From: Leptotrichia sp. oral taxon 221
GTDB lineage: Bacteria; Fusobacteriota; Fusobacteriia; Fusobacteriales; Leptotrichiaceae
DNA: 64,000 nt
NCBI RefSeq assembly: GCF_018128245.1
Contig: NZ_CP072378.1
Coordinates: 1,364,001-1,428,000 of the forward strand
Direction: 5' to 3'
Below the pieces are notes generated by a model. It was given only the letters and a program-made list of their open reading frames with translations. It was not told where the DNA came from and searched no databases. A program made the position numbers and the translations under genes. Shown here in pieces: positions 7,498 through 16,270 of the stretch. The number at the start of each line of letters is the position of its first letter. Position 1 is the first letter of the stretch.

Positions 7498-8739
7498 CTA
7501 TCGTTTTTTATTCTCATCAAAAAATATTTGCAAAATTGGTACACATACGGTAGCTAAAATTCCAGCAGAAAATCCTGTATTGTATAAATTCAATCCACCG
7601 TGAGTAACGCCTACATTCAGTGTAACACAATAATTTAAAAATCCAACTAAGATTCCTATTATAAAACCGAATTTCCCGCTAATTGGTGCCAATGTTGTTG
7701 AAAAAAACATTATTATCGCATAATTTGTCAATGGAATTGACTGTCCAAAAAAATAATATGCAATCATCACTCCAAACATCACAGGAAGCACATTTTTCAA
7801 ATGTTTTCCGAAACCTCCAAAACCTACTACAGTCAATAATCCGCATAAAATCGGTCCATTTACTGGAAAAAAGAAAAATATTATTGCAGTACACATTAAA
7901 CCTAGTATTCCTATATTTACAAAAACTAGTGATACCCCTTCTGTAACTGTAAAATCCGTAATTAATCTTCCCGAATGAGAAAAAATTTTTCTATATCCGT
8001 CAAATGAATAATTATTTCTTTTAAAACCATAAAAAATATAGAATAAAAATACAATTATCAAAACTAACATTACTTCATAATTTTGCGTTTCTAAATAATT
8101 TCCTCTAGATTCCATATTTATTCCTAAATTTTTCATTATTGAATAAAATACTACTGCTACCAAACCTGCTGATAATCCTGTATTATACAAACTATATCCA
8201 CCATGAAATTGAACTGCTCTTGTCGATATTGGTGGCACAATAAATCCTAGAATCACTCCAAGAATAAACGCTAATATTATTCCAATCAGAGTATAGTTGA
8301 ATAGCTTTGCAACACTACTAACCATTGGTGCTAAGCAAGTTGAAAACATGCAAATTATTACTATTGACTTAAAACTCTGTCTATTGTAAAGTGCATACAA
8401 ATATGCTCCAACATAAAATGGAATTATATTAATCAAATTTTTCCCAATCAAAGAAAATCCCAACATTAAAAATATTCCTGAAATAACTAATCCATTTATT
8501 TTCATATCTAATTTGTATAAAAGTACGATATTTATTAGTGTAATTATTGACGCATTTATCAAAGAGGTATATGTTCCCGCTATTTTAAAATTATCAGTAA
8601 GCAAGACACCATCAGATAATGTAATTATTTTCATACCTGCTAAAAAATCTAAAAATGATATCTTCATCATAGAATAAATTATTAAAAGTAATGGTAAAAC
8701 TGAAATTATTAAATATTCTTGCTTTTTTTGCTTTATCAT
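7498..8739 (-). CDS. DUF1576 family integral membrane protein
   Basis: 413 residues with about 10-12 hydrophobic segments. The sequence is an internal duplication: the motif HGGYSLYNTGLSAGLVA in the first half recurs as HGGLNLYNTGFSAGILA near the C-terminus, and each is preceded by a small-residue helix starting STCLAPM or STTLAPIS. Such inverted or tandem halves are typical of secondary transporters and channels. DUF1576 has no assigned substrate that I know of. The start codon has AAAAGGAGAAAAG upstream. A TATAAT (8782-8787) about 45 bp upstream is the likely -10. It is divergent from the PASTA gene and followed by a small unknown gene. Confidence 0.82.
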   Translation of the reverse strand: MIKQKKQEYLIISVLPLLLIIYSMMKISFLDFLAGMKIITLSDGVLLTDNFKIAGTYTSLINASIITLINIVLLYKLDMKINGLVISGIFLMLGFSLIGKNLINIIPFYVGAYLYALYNRQSFKSIVIICMFSTCLAPMVSSVAKLFNYTLIGIILAFILGVILGFIVPPISTRAVQFHGGYSLYNTGLSAGLVAVVFYSIMKNLGINMESRGNYLETQNYEVMLVLIIVFLFYIFYGFKRNNYSFDGYRKIFSHSGRLITDFTVTEGVSLVFVNIGILGLMCTAIIFFFFPVNGPILCGLLTVVGFGGFGKHLKNVLPVMFGVMIAYYFFGQSIPLTNYAIIMFFSTTLAPISGKFGFIIGILVGFLNYCVTLNVGVTHGGLNLYNTGFSAGILATVCVPILQIFFDENKKR

Positions 8740-8905
8740 ACTTTTCTCCTTTTTTCTTCGATAATTTAATATTCTCTATAAATTATACCATATTTATTTT
8801 CCCATGACATGACAAAACGAAAATCTCATAAAATTTTATATTTATTTTTATCACTATTTATGTTATCATATACTATATATACTTAAAAAATAGTTGAGGT
8901 GCAAA

Positions 8906-9901
8906 ATGGCAAAAAAATTTAATTTAAATTTTATACGAATTATTATTATTTTAGTCTGCCTAGGTATATTGGCGACTTATGGTAAGGATGTGTTTATTCG
9001 ACATTTTTTTAATGAAAGGCTCACAGTTATTCCAGATGTTATGAACCTTAATGAAAAAGATGCTGTTAGATACTTGAAAAAAGCAGGACTTCATGTAAAA
9101 GTTATTCATTCAAAGACTGAAAAAGTACCGCTTAATACAGTTTTTATTCAAGATCCTGCTCCCCAAAAAGAAGTAAAAGTTCATAGAACTGTTAGAATTT
9201 GGGTAAATAATGGACAAACTCAGAAAGTGCCTAATATTGTTGGATTGGAACTATTAGAGGCTCGTTCTATGTTGCGTGAAAAAAATATTCAAATTGAAAC
9301 AATTGATTACTACCCTTCTAATCAGAAGTACAATACGATTTTAGGGGTTTATCCTAAGCCGGGAACTGTTTTAGAAATGAATCAAAAAATTTCAATTTTA
9401 GTTTCATCACAAAAAGTTTTGGATCCATCTGTAGTGCCTAATTTAATTGGATTAGACTTGAATGATGCAAAAGTATTATTGAATCAAATTGGATTACAAG
9501 TTGGTAATATTTCTAGAACACAAGATACAACATTACCTGTAAATACAATTATTTCTACATCGCCTGAAGCAGGAACTCGTATTCAAAAAGGTCAAAAAAT
9601 TAATATTGTTATAAATGCTGGCGTGCAAAGAAGACGACAAACACCTTCTGTTGAAGATATTGTTAATAAAACTAAAAAACAAGTTAATGAAAAAGAAATT
9701 GAAAATGTTATAAACAATACTATTGATCAAATTGATCAAGTTAAGACTAACAAAGATTCAAATAGTAACAATAGTGGTAATAATAACAATAATCAATCAT
9801 CTGATACAAACGATACAAACAAAAAATCAAGAACTGTCCCAGAAATTCATCCGTCAAATAAATCGGAAAACACTGGAAACGATGACGATGGAGGAGAATA
9901 A
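8906..9901 (+). CDS. Membrane-anchored PASTA-repeat protein, no kinase domain
   Basis: 331 residues: a short basic cytosolic end, one membrane helix (about 9-25), then three PASTA repeats (about 38-103, 104-170, 175-240), each with the VPxxxGLxxxxAxxxL pattern (VIPDVMNLNEKDAV, KVPNIVGLELLEAR, VVPNLIGLDLNDAK). A low-complexity Asn/Ser/Asp tail covers 245-331. PASTA repeats bind peptidoglycan fragments, usually on PrkC/PknB kinases or penicillin-binding proteins. Here there is no kinase or transpeptidase. The start is the ATG at 8906 with GAGGTG in front; an upstream TTG at 8894 was rejected. rsgA and rpe follow in the order known from prkC-rsgA-rpe clusters. It probably senses or organises the cell wall in the periplasm. 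Confidence 0.88.
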   Translation: MAKKFNLNFIRIIIILVCLGILATYGKDVFIRHFFNERLTVIPDVMNLNEKDAVRYLKKAGLHVKVIHSKTEKVPLNTVFIQDPAPQKEVKVHRTVRIWVNNGQTQKVPNIVGLELLEARSMLREKNIQIETIDYYPSNQKYNTILGVYPKPGTVLEMNQKISILVSSQKVLDPSVVPNLIGLDLNDAKVLLNQIGLQVGNISRTQDTTLPVNTIISTSPEAGTRIQKGQKINIVINAGVQRRRQTPSVEDIVNKTKKQVNEKEIENVINNTIDQIDQVKTNKDSNSNNSGNNNNNQSSDTNDTNKKSRTVPEIHPSNKSENTGNDDDGGE

Positions 9902-9926
9902 AAATTAAAAATAAATATTGAAGAAA

Positions 9927-9992
9927 GGAGATGTTATTTAAAATATTTTGATAACATCTCCAAAATATAGAAATATTTTGTATTTTGGAGAT
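9927..9992 (+). promoter_or_regulatory. Overlapping alternative hairpins ahead of rsgA
   Basis: Three complementary segments lie between the PASTA gene and rsgA. Segment A is GGAGATGTTAT (9927-9937), B begins ATAACATCTCC (9951-9961), and C is TATTTTGGAGAT (9981-9992). A pairs perfectly with the start of B (11 bp, 13-nt loop). C pairs perfectly with ATCTCCAAAATA (9956-9967, 12 bp, 13-nt loop). The two stems share ATCTCC, so only one can form at a time. Neither is followed by a T tract. This has the layout of a switch or a small palindromic repeat, not of a simple terminator. Confidence 0.6.
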
Positions 9993-10026
9993 TTGAAATC
10001 ATTATTTTAATTAGCAAAATAAAGTT

Positions 10027-10920
10027 ATAAAAGGAAAAGTTATTAGAAAAATTAAAGGATTTTACTATATTTTAGAAGAACATGCAAAACATTTAGAAGA
10101 GGAGAGTCTACATGAGTGTAAACTTCGTGGATCATTAAAAGTGAAAAACAATAAATTAAATTGTATTATTGGAGATATTGTAGAATTTGATGAAAACGAA
10201 AAAGTAATTACTGCAATTTATGATAGAAAAAATTTTTTACATAGACCATTACTTTCAAATATTGATTATATTGGTATTCTATTCGCAATAAAATCTCCAA
10301 ATTTTGATTTTACTAATTTTCAAAAAATGCTTTTGAGGGCAAATGAGCAAGATATTTCCGTAATTTTGATAATTTCTAAAATTGATTTAGTTTCACAAGA
10401 AGAATTATCTAATTTTCTAAAAAATTTAAATAATATTTTTAAAGATAATCATTTTCCAATATTTCCAATTTCAATAAAAGAAAATATTGGATTAAAAGAT
10501 TTTGAAAATTATATTCATGGAAAATCTATCACAATCTCTGGGCCTAGTGGTTCTGGAAAATCTTCTCTAATTAATAACTTACTTGGCGAAGAAATTTTAG
10601 AAACAAATGAAGTTAGTAACAAAACTTCTCGTGGACGTCACACAACTACTGAAAGTAGATTTTTCAAAATTGATGAAAGTACGTTTATTATTGATACGCC
10701 TGGATTTTCAACAATAGAATTTCCAAAATTAAAAAATAAAAAGGATTTAGAAAAAATATTTCCTGATTTTCTGAAATTCTCGCATGATTGTAAATTTAGA
10801 GATTGTATTCACGTAAATGAACCTAATTGTGCAATCAAAGAAAATGTAGAAAATGGAAACATTTCAAAAGTTCGTTATGACTTTTATTTATATTCATTAA
10901 ATAATATTTTTAACAATTAA
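10027..10920 (+). CDS. rsgA: Ribosome small-subunit-dependent GTPase RsgA, non-standard start
   Basis: Circularly permuted GTPase that helps mature the 30S subunit. From the start given here there are 297 residues, the normal length. The N-terminal OB fold begins KGKVIRKIKGFYYILEE, the order is G4 (SKIDLV, about 117), G1 (GPSGSGKSS, about 172), G3 (DTPGF), and a C-terminal zinc site follows (CKFRDCIHVNEPNC). The problem is the start. The conserved N-terminus is open back to a TAG at 10012, and that stretch has no ATG, GTG or TTG. The first standard codon is GTG at 10141, which would remove 38 conserved residues. The best-aligned start is ATA at 10027; ATT at 10042 is another. No ribosome site is close. 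rpe follows 60 bp downstream. Confidence 0.85.
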   Translation: MKGKVIRKIKGFYYILEEHAKHLEEESLHECKLRGSLKVKNNKLNCIIGDIVEFDENEKVITAIYDRKNFLHRPLLSNIDYIGILFAIKSPNFDFTNFQKMLLRANEQDISVILIISKIDLVSQEELSNFLKNLNNIFKDNHFPIFPISIKENIGLKDFENYIHGKSITISGPSGSGKSSLINNLLGEEILETNEVSNKTSRGRHTTTESRFFKIDESTFIIDTPGFSTIEFPKLKNKKDLEKIFPDFLKFSHDCKFRDCIHVNEPNCAIKENVENGNISKVRYDFYLYSLNNIFNN

Positions 10921-10980
10921 AATTTTTCAAGTTATATGTTATAATTTGTTATATTCAAATTCAATAAAGAGGTGATTAAT

Positions 10981-11616
10981 ATGTCAAAAAAAATAATAGT
11001 TGCTCCATCATTACTTGCAGCAGATTTTAGTAAACTTAGAGAAGAAATCCAAGAAGTTGAAAGCCATGGCGCTGAATACTTACATTTAGATGTTATGGAT
11101 GGAAATTTTGTTCCAAATATTAGTTTTGGAGCTCCTGTCATTTCATCAATAAGAAAACATAGTAATTTAGTGTTTGATGTTCACTTGATGGTTGAAAATC
11201 CTGATAGATTTATAAAAGATATTGCTGATGCAGGTGCAGATGTTATAACTGTTCACGCAGAAGCAACAAAACATTTAAACAGAACTATTCAATTAATTAA
11301 ATCATATGGGAAAAAAGTTGGAGTGGCTCTAAATCCTTCTACACCACTTGATTTTATAAAATATGATTTGAAGGACATTGATATGGTTTTAATAATGACT
11401 GTTAATCCTGGATTTGGTGGACAAGCCTTTATTGAAGGAATGTTACAAAAAATAAAAGATTTACGTTCTATCGACCCAAATATCGACATCCAAGTGGATG
11501 GTGGAATAAATGATAAAACAAGTAAACTCGTTAAAGAAGCTGGAGCAAATATTTTAGTTGCTGGCTCTTACTTGTTTAAGGGAGATTACAAACAGAAAAT
11601 TGAATCGTTAAGATAA
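10981..11616 (+). CDS. rpe: Ribulose-phosphate 3-epimerase
   Basis: Interconverts ribulose-5-phosphate and xylulose-5-phosphate in the pentose phosphate pathway. The 211 residues form a TIM barrel with the expected metal and phosphate motifs: APSLLAADFS, HLDVMDGNFVPN, VFDVHLMVENP, TVNPGFGGQAF and DGGI near the end. The ATG at 10981 follows AAAGAGGTG; a GTG at 10972 overlaps that site and was rejected. The gene lies directly after rsgA, the same order as in many Firmicutes, and is followed 25 bp on by a MarR-type regulator, so all are likely one plus-strand transcript. Confidence 0.96.
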   Translation: MSKKIIVAPSLLAADFSKLREEIQEVESHGAEYLHLDVMDGNFVPNISFGAPVISSIRKHSNLVFDVHLMVENPDRFIKDIADAGADVITVHAEATKHLNRTIQLIKSYGKKVGVALNPSTPLDFIKYDLKDIDMVLIMTVNPGFGGQAFIEGMLQKIKDLRSIDPNIDIQVDGGINDKTSKLVKEAGANILVAGSYLFKGDYKQKIESLR

Positions 11617-11641
11617 TTAAATAAATAGGGAGATTTTGAAG

Positions 11642-12304
11642 ATGTATGAAAAAATTGAATCGTTATTAGACGATTTTTATAAAACGTATTATAAAATAGA
11701 AGAAATTAATTTGAACCAAGTTATAAAGTGTCTTACAACTACTGAATTACATGTGATTGAAGCTATTGGAGAAGATAGCTTAACTATGAATGAATTATCT
11801 GAAAAATTAGGCATTACAATGGGAACTGCATCTGTAGCTGTAAATAAATTAACGGATAAAAATTTCGTAGAAAGAAGACGTTCTGAAGATGATAGAAGAA
11901 AAGTTTTTGTTGAACTTTCAAAGAAAGGACTTATGGCTTTTAAGTATCATGGAAATTTTCATTCAACTATTCTTGAAAAAATTACGAGCGAAATTCCTAA
12001 AGAAAATTTAGAAATTTTCACAGAAGTGTTTGAAGAAATACTTACTAATTTGAATAAGGTAAAAGCTGATATTCAACCTGAATCTATTTTAAAATTTGAA
12101 ATTGGAGATACTGTTCAAGTATCATCTATCAAAGGAAGCACTGCCGTTCGTAAATATTTAAACGAAAAAGGTGTTTTGATAAAATCATTAATAAAAATTG
12201 TTGATATTAACAAACACATCGCTATTTTATTAGTTGATGGGGATGAAAAAATCTTGAGTGTTGAAGATGCTGTAAATATTATGGTTAGGAAAAACACTAT
12301 TTAG
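11642..12304 (+). CDS. MarR-type regulator fused to a FeoA-like domain
   Basis: 220 residues. About 35-110 is a MarR winged helix-turn-helix: LTMNELSEKLGITMGTAS is the recognition region and FVERRRSEDDRRKVF the wing. About 145-215 resembles FeoA/SH3-like beta domains seen at the C-terminus of metal-dependent regulators such as DtxR/MntR (KFEIGDTVQVSSIKGSTAV...). The pairing of a MarR head with this tail is unusual and suggests control by metal or by a protein partner. The start is the ATG at 11642 after AGGGAG; a TTG at 11636 was rejected. It sits at the end of the PASTA-rsgA-rpe run. The target genes are unknown. Confidence 0.8.
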   Translation: MYEKIESLLDDFYKTYYKIEEINLNQVIKCLTTTELHVIEAIGEDSLTMNELSEKLGITMGTASVAVNKLTDKNFVERRRSEDDRRKVFVELSKKGLMAFKYHGNFHSTILEKITSEIPKENLEIFTEVFEEILTNLNKVKADIQPESILKFEIGDTVQVSSIKGSTAVRKYLNEKGVLIKSLIKIVDINKHIAILLVDGDEKILSVEDAVNIMVRKNTI

Positions 12305-12344
12305 CCTTTATTACTACGAAAATAAATTTCAGAAAATATTTCTC

Positions 12345-12382
12345 AAATGGATAAATTTCTTTTTTAAGTGATTTATCCATTT
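12345..12382 (+). terminator. Strong hairpin after the MarR-FeoA gene
   Basis: AAATGGATAAAT (12345-12356) and ATTTATCCATTT (12371-12382) form a perfect 12-bp stem with a 14-nt loop, followed by TGATTATTATTAATTATT. The tail is U-rich but broken, so it may be an incomplete terminator. It separates the rsgA unit from rqcH. Confidence 0.6.
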
Positions 12383-12426
12383 TGATTATTATTAATTATT
12401 ACTAAAAAGAAAGGATTTATAAAATT

Positions 12427-14031
12427 ATGTTATACTTAGATGGAATCGGTCTTTCATTTCTCATAAAAGAAGTAAAAGACAAAATTCTTAATTACAAACT
12501 TACAAAAATTTTCCAATATGATCGTTCTTCACTTTCACTATTTTTTGGAAAAAATAATTTATTATTTCAAGTAAAAGATAATTCAACTATTTTTTATTTG
12601 AAAAATGAAAAAGATATGAACACTGATTTTCAGTCAAACTTTTTACTTTCACTAAAAAAATATTTGCAAAATTCTATTTTAACTAATATTCATCAAGAAG
12701 GATTTGACCGTATTATTTATTTTGATTTTGAGAAATTAAATTTATTTGGAGATGTCGAAAAATATACTTTAATTTTTGAGATTATGGGAAGAGCTAGTAA
12801 TATTTTTCTAACTTCGCATGAAAAAATATTATCTGCCTTACATTTTTCCACTTTAGACGAAGGAAATCGAATTATAATGACTGGTGCGAAATATACTCTT
12901 CCTTTTGAGGATAAAAAAATCTCTCCACTTTATCTTGAGGAAGAAAACTTTCCTTTTGAGCAAACAGATTTTATAAATAAAGTTGAAGGGATTGGAAAGG
13001 CTTTTGCAACTGAATGTTCTAACAATTTTAAAAAATTTAAAGAATATTTGTCAAGCTACAAACCAACTCTTTATGAGATTAATCATCGAAACAAAACTGC
13101 AAAAATCATCACATACAACCATTTTTCTGAATTTTCAGAAAAAGAAATTTCTAAAAAGGAATTTGAAACATTAAATGAAGGATTAAATGAATATTTTAAA
13201 TTGACCATTACATCAAGTTTGATCGACGATAAAAAGAAACATTTGCTAAAATATGTCGATTCTCAAATTAAAAAACATAAGAAAATTTTAAATAATATTT
13301 CAACTGACTTGAAAAAAAATCAAAATTTTGAAAAATATAAAAATATTGGAGATATTTTAGCAGCAAATATGCATTTGTTAAAACAAGGAATGGATAAAGT
13401 TAATGTTTTTGATTTTTACAATAATCAAGAAATCACAATCCAGCTAGATTCACTACTTTCTCCAAAAGATAACTTAAACAACTATTATAACCGTTATAAC
13501 AAGGGAAAAAGGACTCTTGTAGCTCTTGAAGCTCGTTATCAGGATATTTTGAATGAGATTCATTATTTCGAGGAAGTTAAGTTGTTTGTAGAAAAAGAAA
13601 CTGATTTTGTTGGAATTGATGAAGTTGAAAATGAATTAAAAATTTCTAATCCAAGAAAAAATAAAATAAAATTGAATAAAATGAAAAAAAGAGATTTACT
13701 TTCTTTTGAGCATAATGGTTTTAAAATTTTTGTTGGTCGTAATCATAAAGAAAATGAGGAAATTTCATTTAGTAAAGGGCATCCTACTGATATTTGGATG
13801 CACGTGAGAGATATTCCAGGAAGCCACGTTTTAATTATTCGTGATAATAATCCTATTGATGAAGACACATTAATGTATGCTGCTAGAATTGCTGGAGAAT
13901 ACTCTAAAGCAAATAAAGGTGATAAAATCACTGTCGATTATTGCGAAAGAAAATTTGTGAAAAAAATTAAAAATGCTAAACCAGGAAATGTAATTTATAA
14001 TAACTTTAGGACACTTAGTTTTACACTTTAA
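12427..14031 (+). CDS. rqcH: Ribosome quality-control factor RqcH (NFACT family)
   Basis: Binds stalled 50S subunits and adds C-terminal alanine tails that mark the nascent chain for decay. 534 residues, normal for bacterial NFACT proteins. The N-terminal NFACT-N domain begins MLYLDGIGLSFLIKE; the Asp-Arg pair needed for tail synthesis appears as EGFDRIIYFDFEK (about residues 95-107). The middle has two helix-hairpin-helix and coiled-coil regions (about 270-400). The C-terminal NFACT-R domain shows DIWMHVRDIPGSHVLI. Older annotation calls this fibronectin-binding protein, but the RqcH role is better supported for the family. AAAGGA precedes the ATG. Confidence 0.93.
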   Translation: MLYLDGIGLSFLIKEVKDKILNYKLTKIFQYDRSSLSLFFGKNNLLFQVKDNSTIFYLKNEKDMNTDFQSNFLLSLKKYLQNSILTNIHQEGFDRIIYFDFEKLNLFGDVEKYTLIFEIMGRASNIFLTSHEKILSALHFSTLDEGNRIIMTGAKYTLPFEDKKISPLYLEEENFPFEQTDFINKVEGIGKAFATECSNNFKKFKEYLSSYKPTLYEINHRNKTAKIITYNHFSEFSEKEISKKEFETLNEGLNEYFKLTITSSLIDDKKKHLLKYVDSQIKKHKKILNNISTDLKKNQNFEKYKNIGDILAANMHLLKQGMDKVNVFDFYNNQEITIQLDSLLSPKDNLNNYYNRYNKGKRTLVALEARYQDILNEIHYFEEVKLFVEKETDFVGIDEVENELKISNPRKNKIKLNKMKKRDLLSFEHNGFKIFVGRNHKENEEISFSKGHPTDIWMHVRDIPGSHVLIIRDNNPIDEDTLMYAARIAGEYSKANKGDKITVDYCERKFVKKIKNAKPGNVIYNNFRTLSFTL

Positions 14032-14151
14032 TTTTGTTAACATTTTAAAATAAAAAACTGGATTTAATAATGATAAACGAAGAATTACTTTCTTTTTTAA
14101 AAAATTATTACTAATATTCATTAAATTCTCAAGAAAAAAAACTATTATTTA

Positions 14152-14180
14152 TTGACAAATACTTAAAACTATTGTAAAAT
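14152..14180 (+). promoter_or_regulatory. Promoter of ptsH
   Basis: -35 TTGACA (14152-14157), 17-bp spacer, -10 TAAAAT (14175-14180), then a leader of about 30 nt with AAGGAGG before the ATG. This supports independent expression of ptsH. Confidence 0.8.
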
Positions 14181-14214
14181 TATTATGGATTAAATATTTT
14201 AAGGAGGCTTTATA

Positions 14215-14481
14215 ATGGCAAGTAAAACAGTTACTATGACTAACCCAACAGGATTACACACTAGACCAGGTGGGATCTTCGTTGCAAAAGCAAAAGAATT
14301 TGAAAGTTCAGTAGAAGTAGAAAATGATGGAAAAAAAGTTAATGGAAAATCATTATTAAAATTATTATCAATTGGAATCAAAAATGGTTCTGAAGTTACA
14401 ATTCATGCTGAAGGTCCAGACGCTGATCAAGCAGTTGAAGTATTGGGTGAATTAATGGCAACTATTAGAGACGAACAATAA
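14215..14481 (+). CDS. ptsH: Phosphocarrier protein HPr
   Basis: Carries phosphate from enzyme I to the sugar permeases of the phosphotransferase system. 88 residues, standard length. The active-site His15 lies in PTGLHTRPGG. Ser46 is present in NGKSLLKLLSIG, the site phosphorylated by HPr kinase in Gram-positive-style carbon control; the kinase itself is not in this window. The gene stands alone: no ptsI follows, and a strong terminator lies 25 bp after the stop. It has its own promoter and a perfect AAGGAGG ribosome site, in line with a very abundant protein. Confidence 0.97.
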   Translation: MASKTVTMTNPTGLHTRPGGIFVAKAKEFESSVEVENDGKKVNGKSLLKLLSIGIKNGSEVTIHAEGPDADQAVEVLGELMATIRDEQ

Positions 14482-14505
14482 TTCGCTTCTTAAAAATTTA
14501 TAAAA

Positions 14506-14545
14506 AACTTTTCAAAATTTATAATTTTGAGAAGTTTTTTTTATT
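14506..14545. terminator. Bidirectional terminator between ptsH and pyrG
   Basis: AACTTTTCAAAATT (14506-14519) pairs with AATTTTGAGAAGTT (14523-14536), 14 bp with one G-T pair and a 3-nt loop, followed by about 8 T. On the minus strand a T run also follows, so it can serve pyrG as well. Confidence 0.9.
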
Positions 14546-14550
14546 CAATA

Positions 14551-14605
14551 AAAAAAGAGACACCTAGAAAATATATTACCTGTATAAATTCTAAATTATC
14601 TCTTT
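14551..14605 (-). terminator. Terminator-like structure after pyrG
   Basis: On the minus strand AAAGAGA pairs with TCTCTTT across about 38 nt that contain an inner TAGAA/TTCTA stem, followed by a run of T. It is looser than the hairpin at 14506, which lies further downstream. Confidence 0.5.
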
Positions 14606-14659
14606 CTAATAAATTCTATTCAAAAAACTTTAATCTTTTAATAAATCTGATTCTAATAA

Positions 14660-16270
14660 TTATTTACCACTTCTTTTTTCAATAACCGCTTTTATCCAAC
14701 CAGTAAACAACGGATGAGGTCTATTTGGTCTACTCTTAAATTCAGGGTGATATTGACACGCAACAAAATAAGGATGATCTTTAATTTCTATTGTTTCAAC
14801 ATATTTTCCATTTGGAGAAACTCCTACAATATCCATTCCTGCTTTTTCAAATTCTTCTCTATAACTATTATTAAACTCATATCTATGTCTATGTCTTTCA
14901 GAAATTTCAGTTTTTCCATAAACCTTAGCCGCAACGCTTCCTTCTTTTAAAATGCATGGATAAGAACCTAATCTCATAGTTCCTCCCATATCCTCAATTC
15001 CTTCTTGTTCTTCCATTAAGCTAATAATCGGATATTTAGTATCTTTATCAAATTCTGTTGATGTTGCTTCTGGGTAATTTAACACATTTCTAGCAAATTC
15101 CACGCAAGCCATTTGCATTCCTAAACATATTCCAAAGAAAGGAATTTTATTTTCTCTAGCATATCTAATCGCTTCTATTTTACCATCAATCCCTCTATCT
15201 CCAAAACCTCCTGGAACCAAGATTCCATCATAATTAGCAAGTTTTTCAACATCAAAATCTCCAGCTTTCAAATAGTCAATTTCCACTTTAGTATCCAAAT
15301 TAAATCCTGCATGTTCTATTGATTCAGTAATACTAATGTAAGCATCTTTTAACTCAACATATTTTCCTACAACAGCCACTTTCACCAATTTTTTAGGATT
15401 TTTAAATTTATCAACCATTTTGCTCCAAGTTGCTAACGATGGTTTTTGATTATCCAATTTAAAATGTTTACAAATTACATCAGCTAATCCTAATCTTTCC
15501 ATTGTTAATGGGATTTCATAAAGATTTTCAGCATCTGTTGATTCGATAACAGCTTCTTCATCGATATCACAGAAAATTGAGATTTTTTTCTTAATACTTT
15601 GATCTACAGGATGTTCACTTCTAACAACGATAATATCAGGTGAAATTCCTAATCCTTGCAATGTTTTAACGCTATGTTGAGTAGGTTTTGTTTTCAATTC
15701 TCCCGCCGCTTTCAAATAAGGTAACAATGTCACGTGAATATACGCTATATTTTCTCTCCCAACTTCTCTTTTCCATTGTCTAATAGCTTCAATAAACGGA
15801 TCACTTTCGATATCCCCTATTGTTCCACCAATTTCAGTAATTACAAAATCAGCTCCTGCTTTTTCTCCAGCCAATTTAATATTACTTTTTATTTCATCAG
15901 TTACATGAGGAACTGTTTGAACTGTACCTCCTAAAAATTCTCCTTTTCTCTCTTTTGCAATAATTCTTGACATTATTCTTCCAGATGTTAAATTACTATA
16001 TTGAGTAAGATTTTCATTTATAAATCTCTCATAATGTCCTAAATCTAAATCAGTTTCTGCTCCATCTTCTGTAACAAAAACTTCTCCATGCTGATAAGGA
16101 CTCATTGTACCAGGATCTACATTCAAATAAGGGTCAAATTTTTGTATTGTCACCTTATACCCTCTTTCTTTTAATAATCTTCCTAATGATGACGCAACAA
16201 TCCCTTTCCCTAGAGAAGACACCACTCCTCCCGTAACAAAAATATACTTTGTAGTATCAACTTTACTCAT
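14660..16270 (-). CDS. pyrG: CTP synthase
   Basis: Converts UTP to CTP with ATP and glutamine. 536 residues, full length. The N-terminal synthetase half begins [16 protein letters not shown] (P-loop) and has [19 protein letters not shown]. The C-terminal glutamine amidotransferase half has the nucleophile in [12 protein letters not shown] and the His/Glu pair in [17 protein letters not shown] precedes the ATG. The gene appears monocistronic: terminators lie after it and a 400-bp A+T-rich gap before it, with a TATAAT-like -10 at about 16343-16348. Confidence 0.97.
   Translation of the reverse strand: MSKVDTTKYIFVTGGVVSSLGKGIVASSLGRLLKERGYKVTIQKFDPYLNVDPGTMSPYQHGEVFVTEDGAETDLDLGHYERFINENLTQYSNLTSGRIMSRIIAKERKGEFLGGTVQTVPHVTDEIKSNIKLAGEKAGADFVITEIGGTIGDIESDPFIEAIRQWKREVGRENIAYIHVTLLPYLKAAGELKTKPTQHSVKTLQGLGISPDIIVVRSEHPVDQSIKKKISIFCDIDEEAVIESTDAENLYEIPLTMERLGLADVICKHFKLDNQKPSLATWSKMVDKFKNPKKLVKVAVVGKYVELKDAYISITESIEHAGFNLDTKVEIDYLKAGDFDVEKLANYDGILVPGGFGDRGIDGKIEAIRYARENKIPFFGICLGMQMACVEFARNVLNYPEATSTEFDKDTKYPIISLMEEQEGIEDMGGTMRLGSYPCILKEGSVAAKVYGKTEISERHRHRYEFNNSYREEFEKAGMDIVGVSPNGKYVETIEIKDHPYFVACQYHPEFKSRPNRPHPLFTGWIKAVIEKRSGK

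Noticed and set aside
9931-9951. A 6-codon leader peptide (ATG to TGA) within the hairpins
   Set aside because: GGAG directly abuts the ATG, leaving no spacing for a ribosome, and it has no informative codons for attenuation.
14069-14180. A mini-frame of 14 codons and a further 20 after one stop before ptsH
   Set aside because: No good ribosome site and no recognisable product; the ptsH promoter lies within it.
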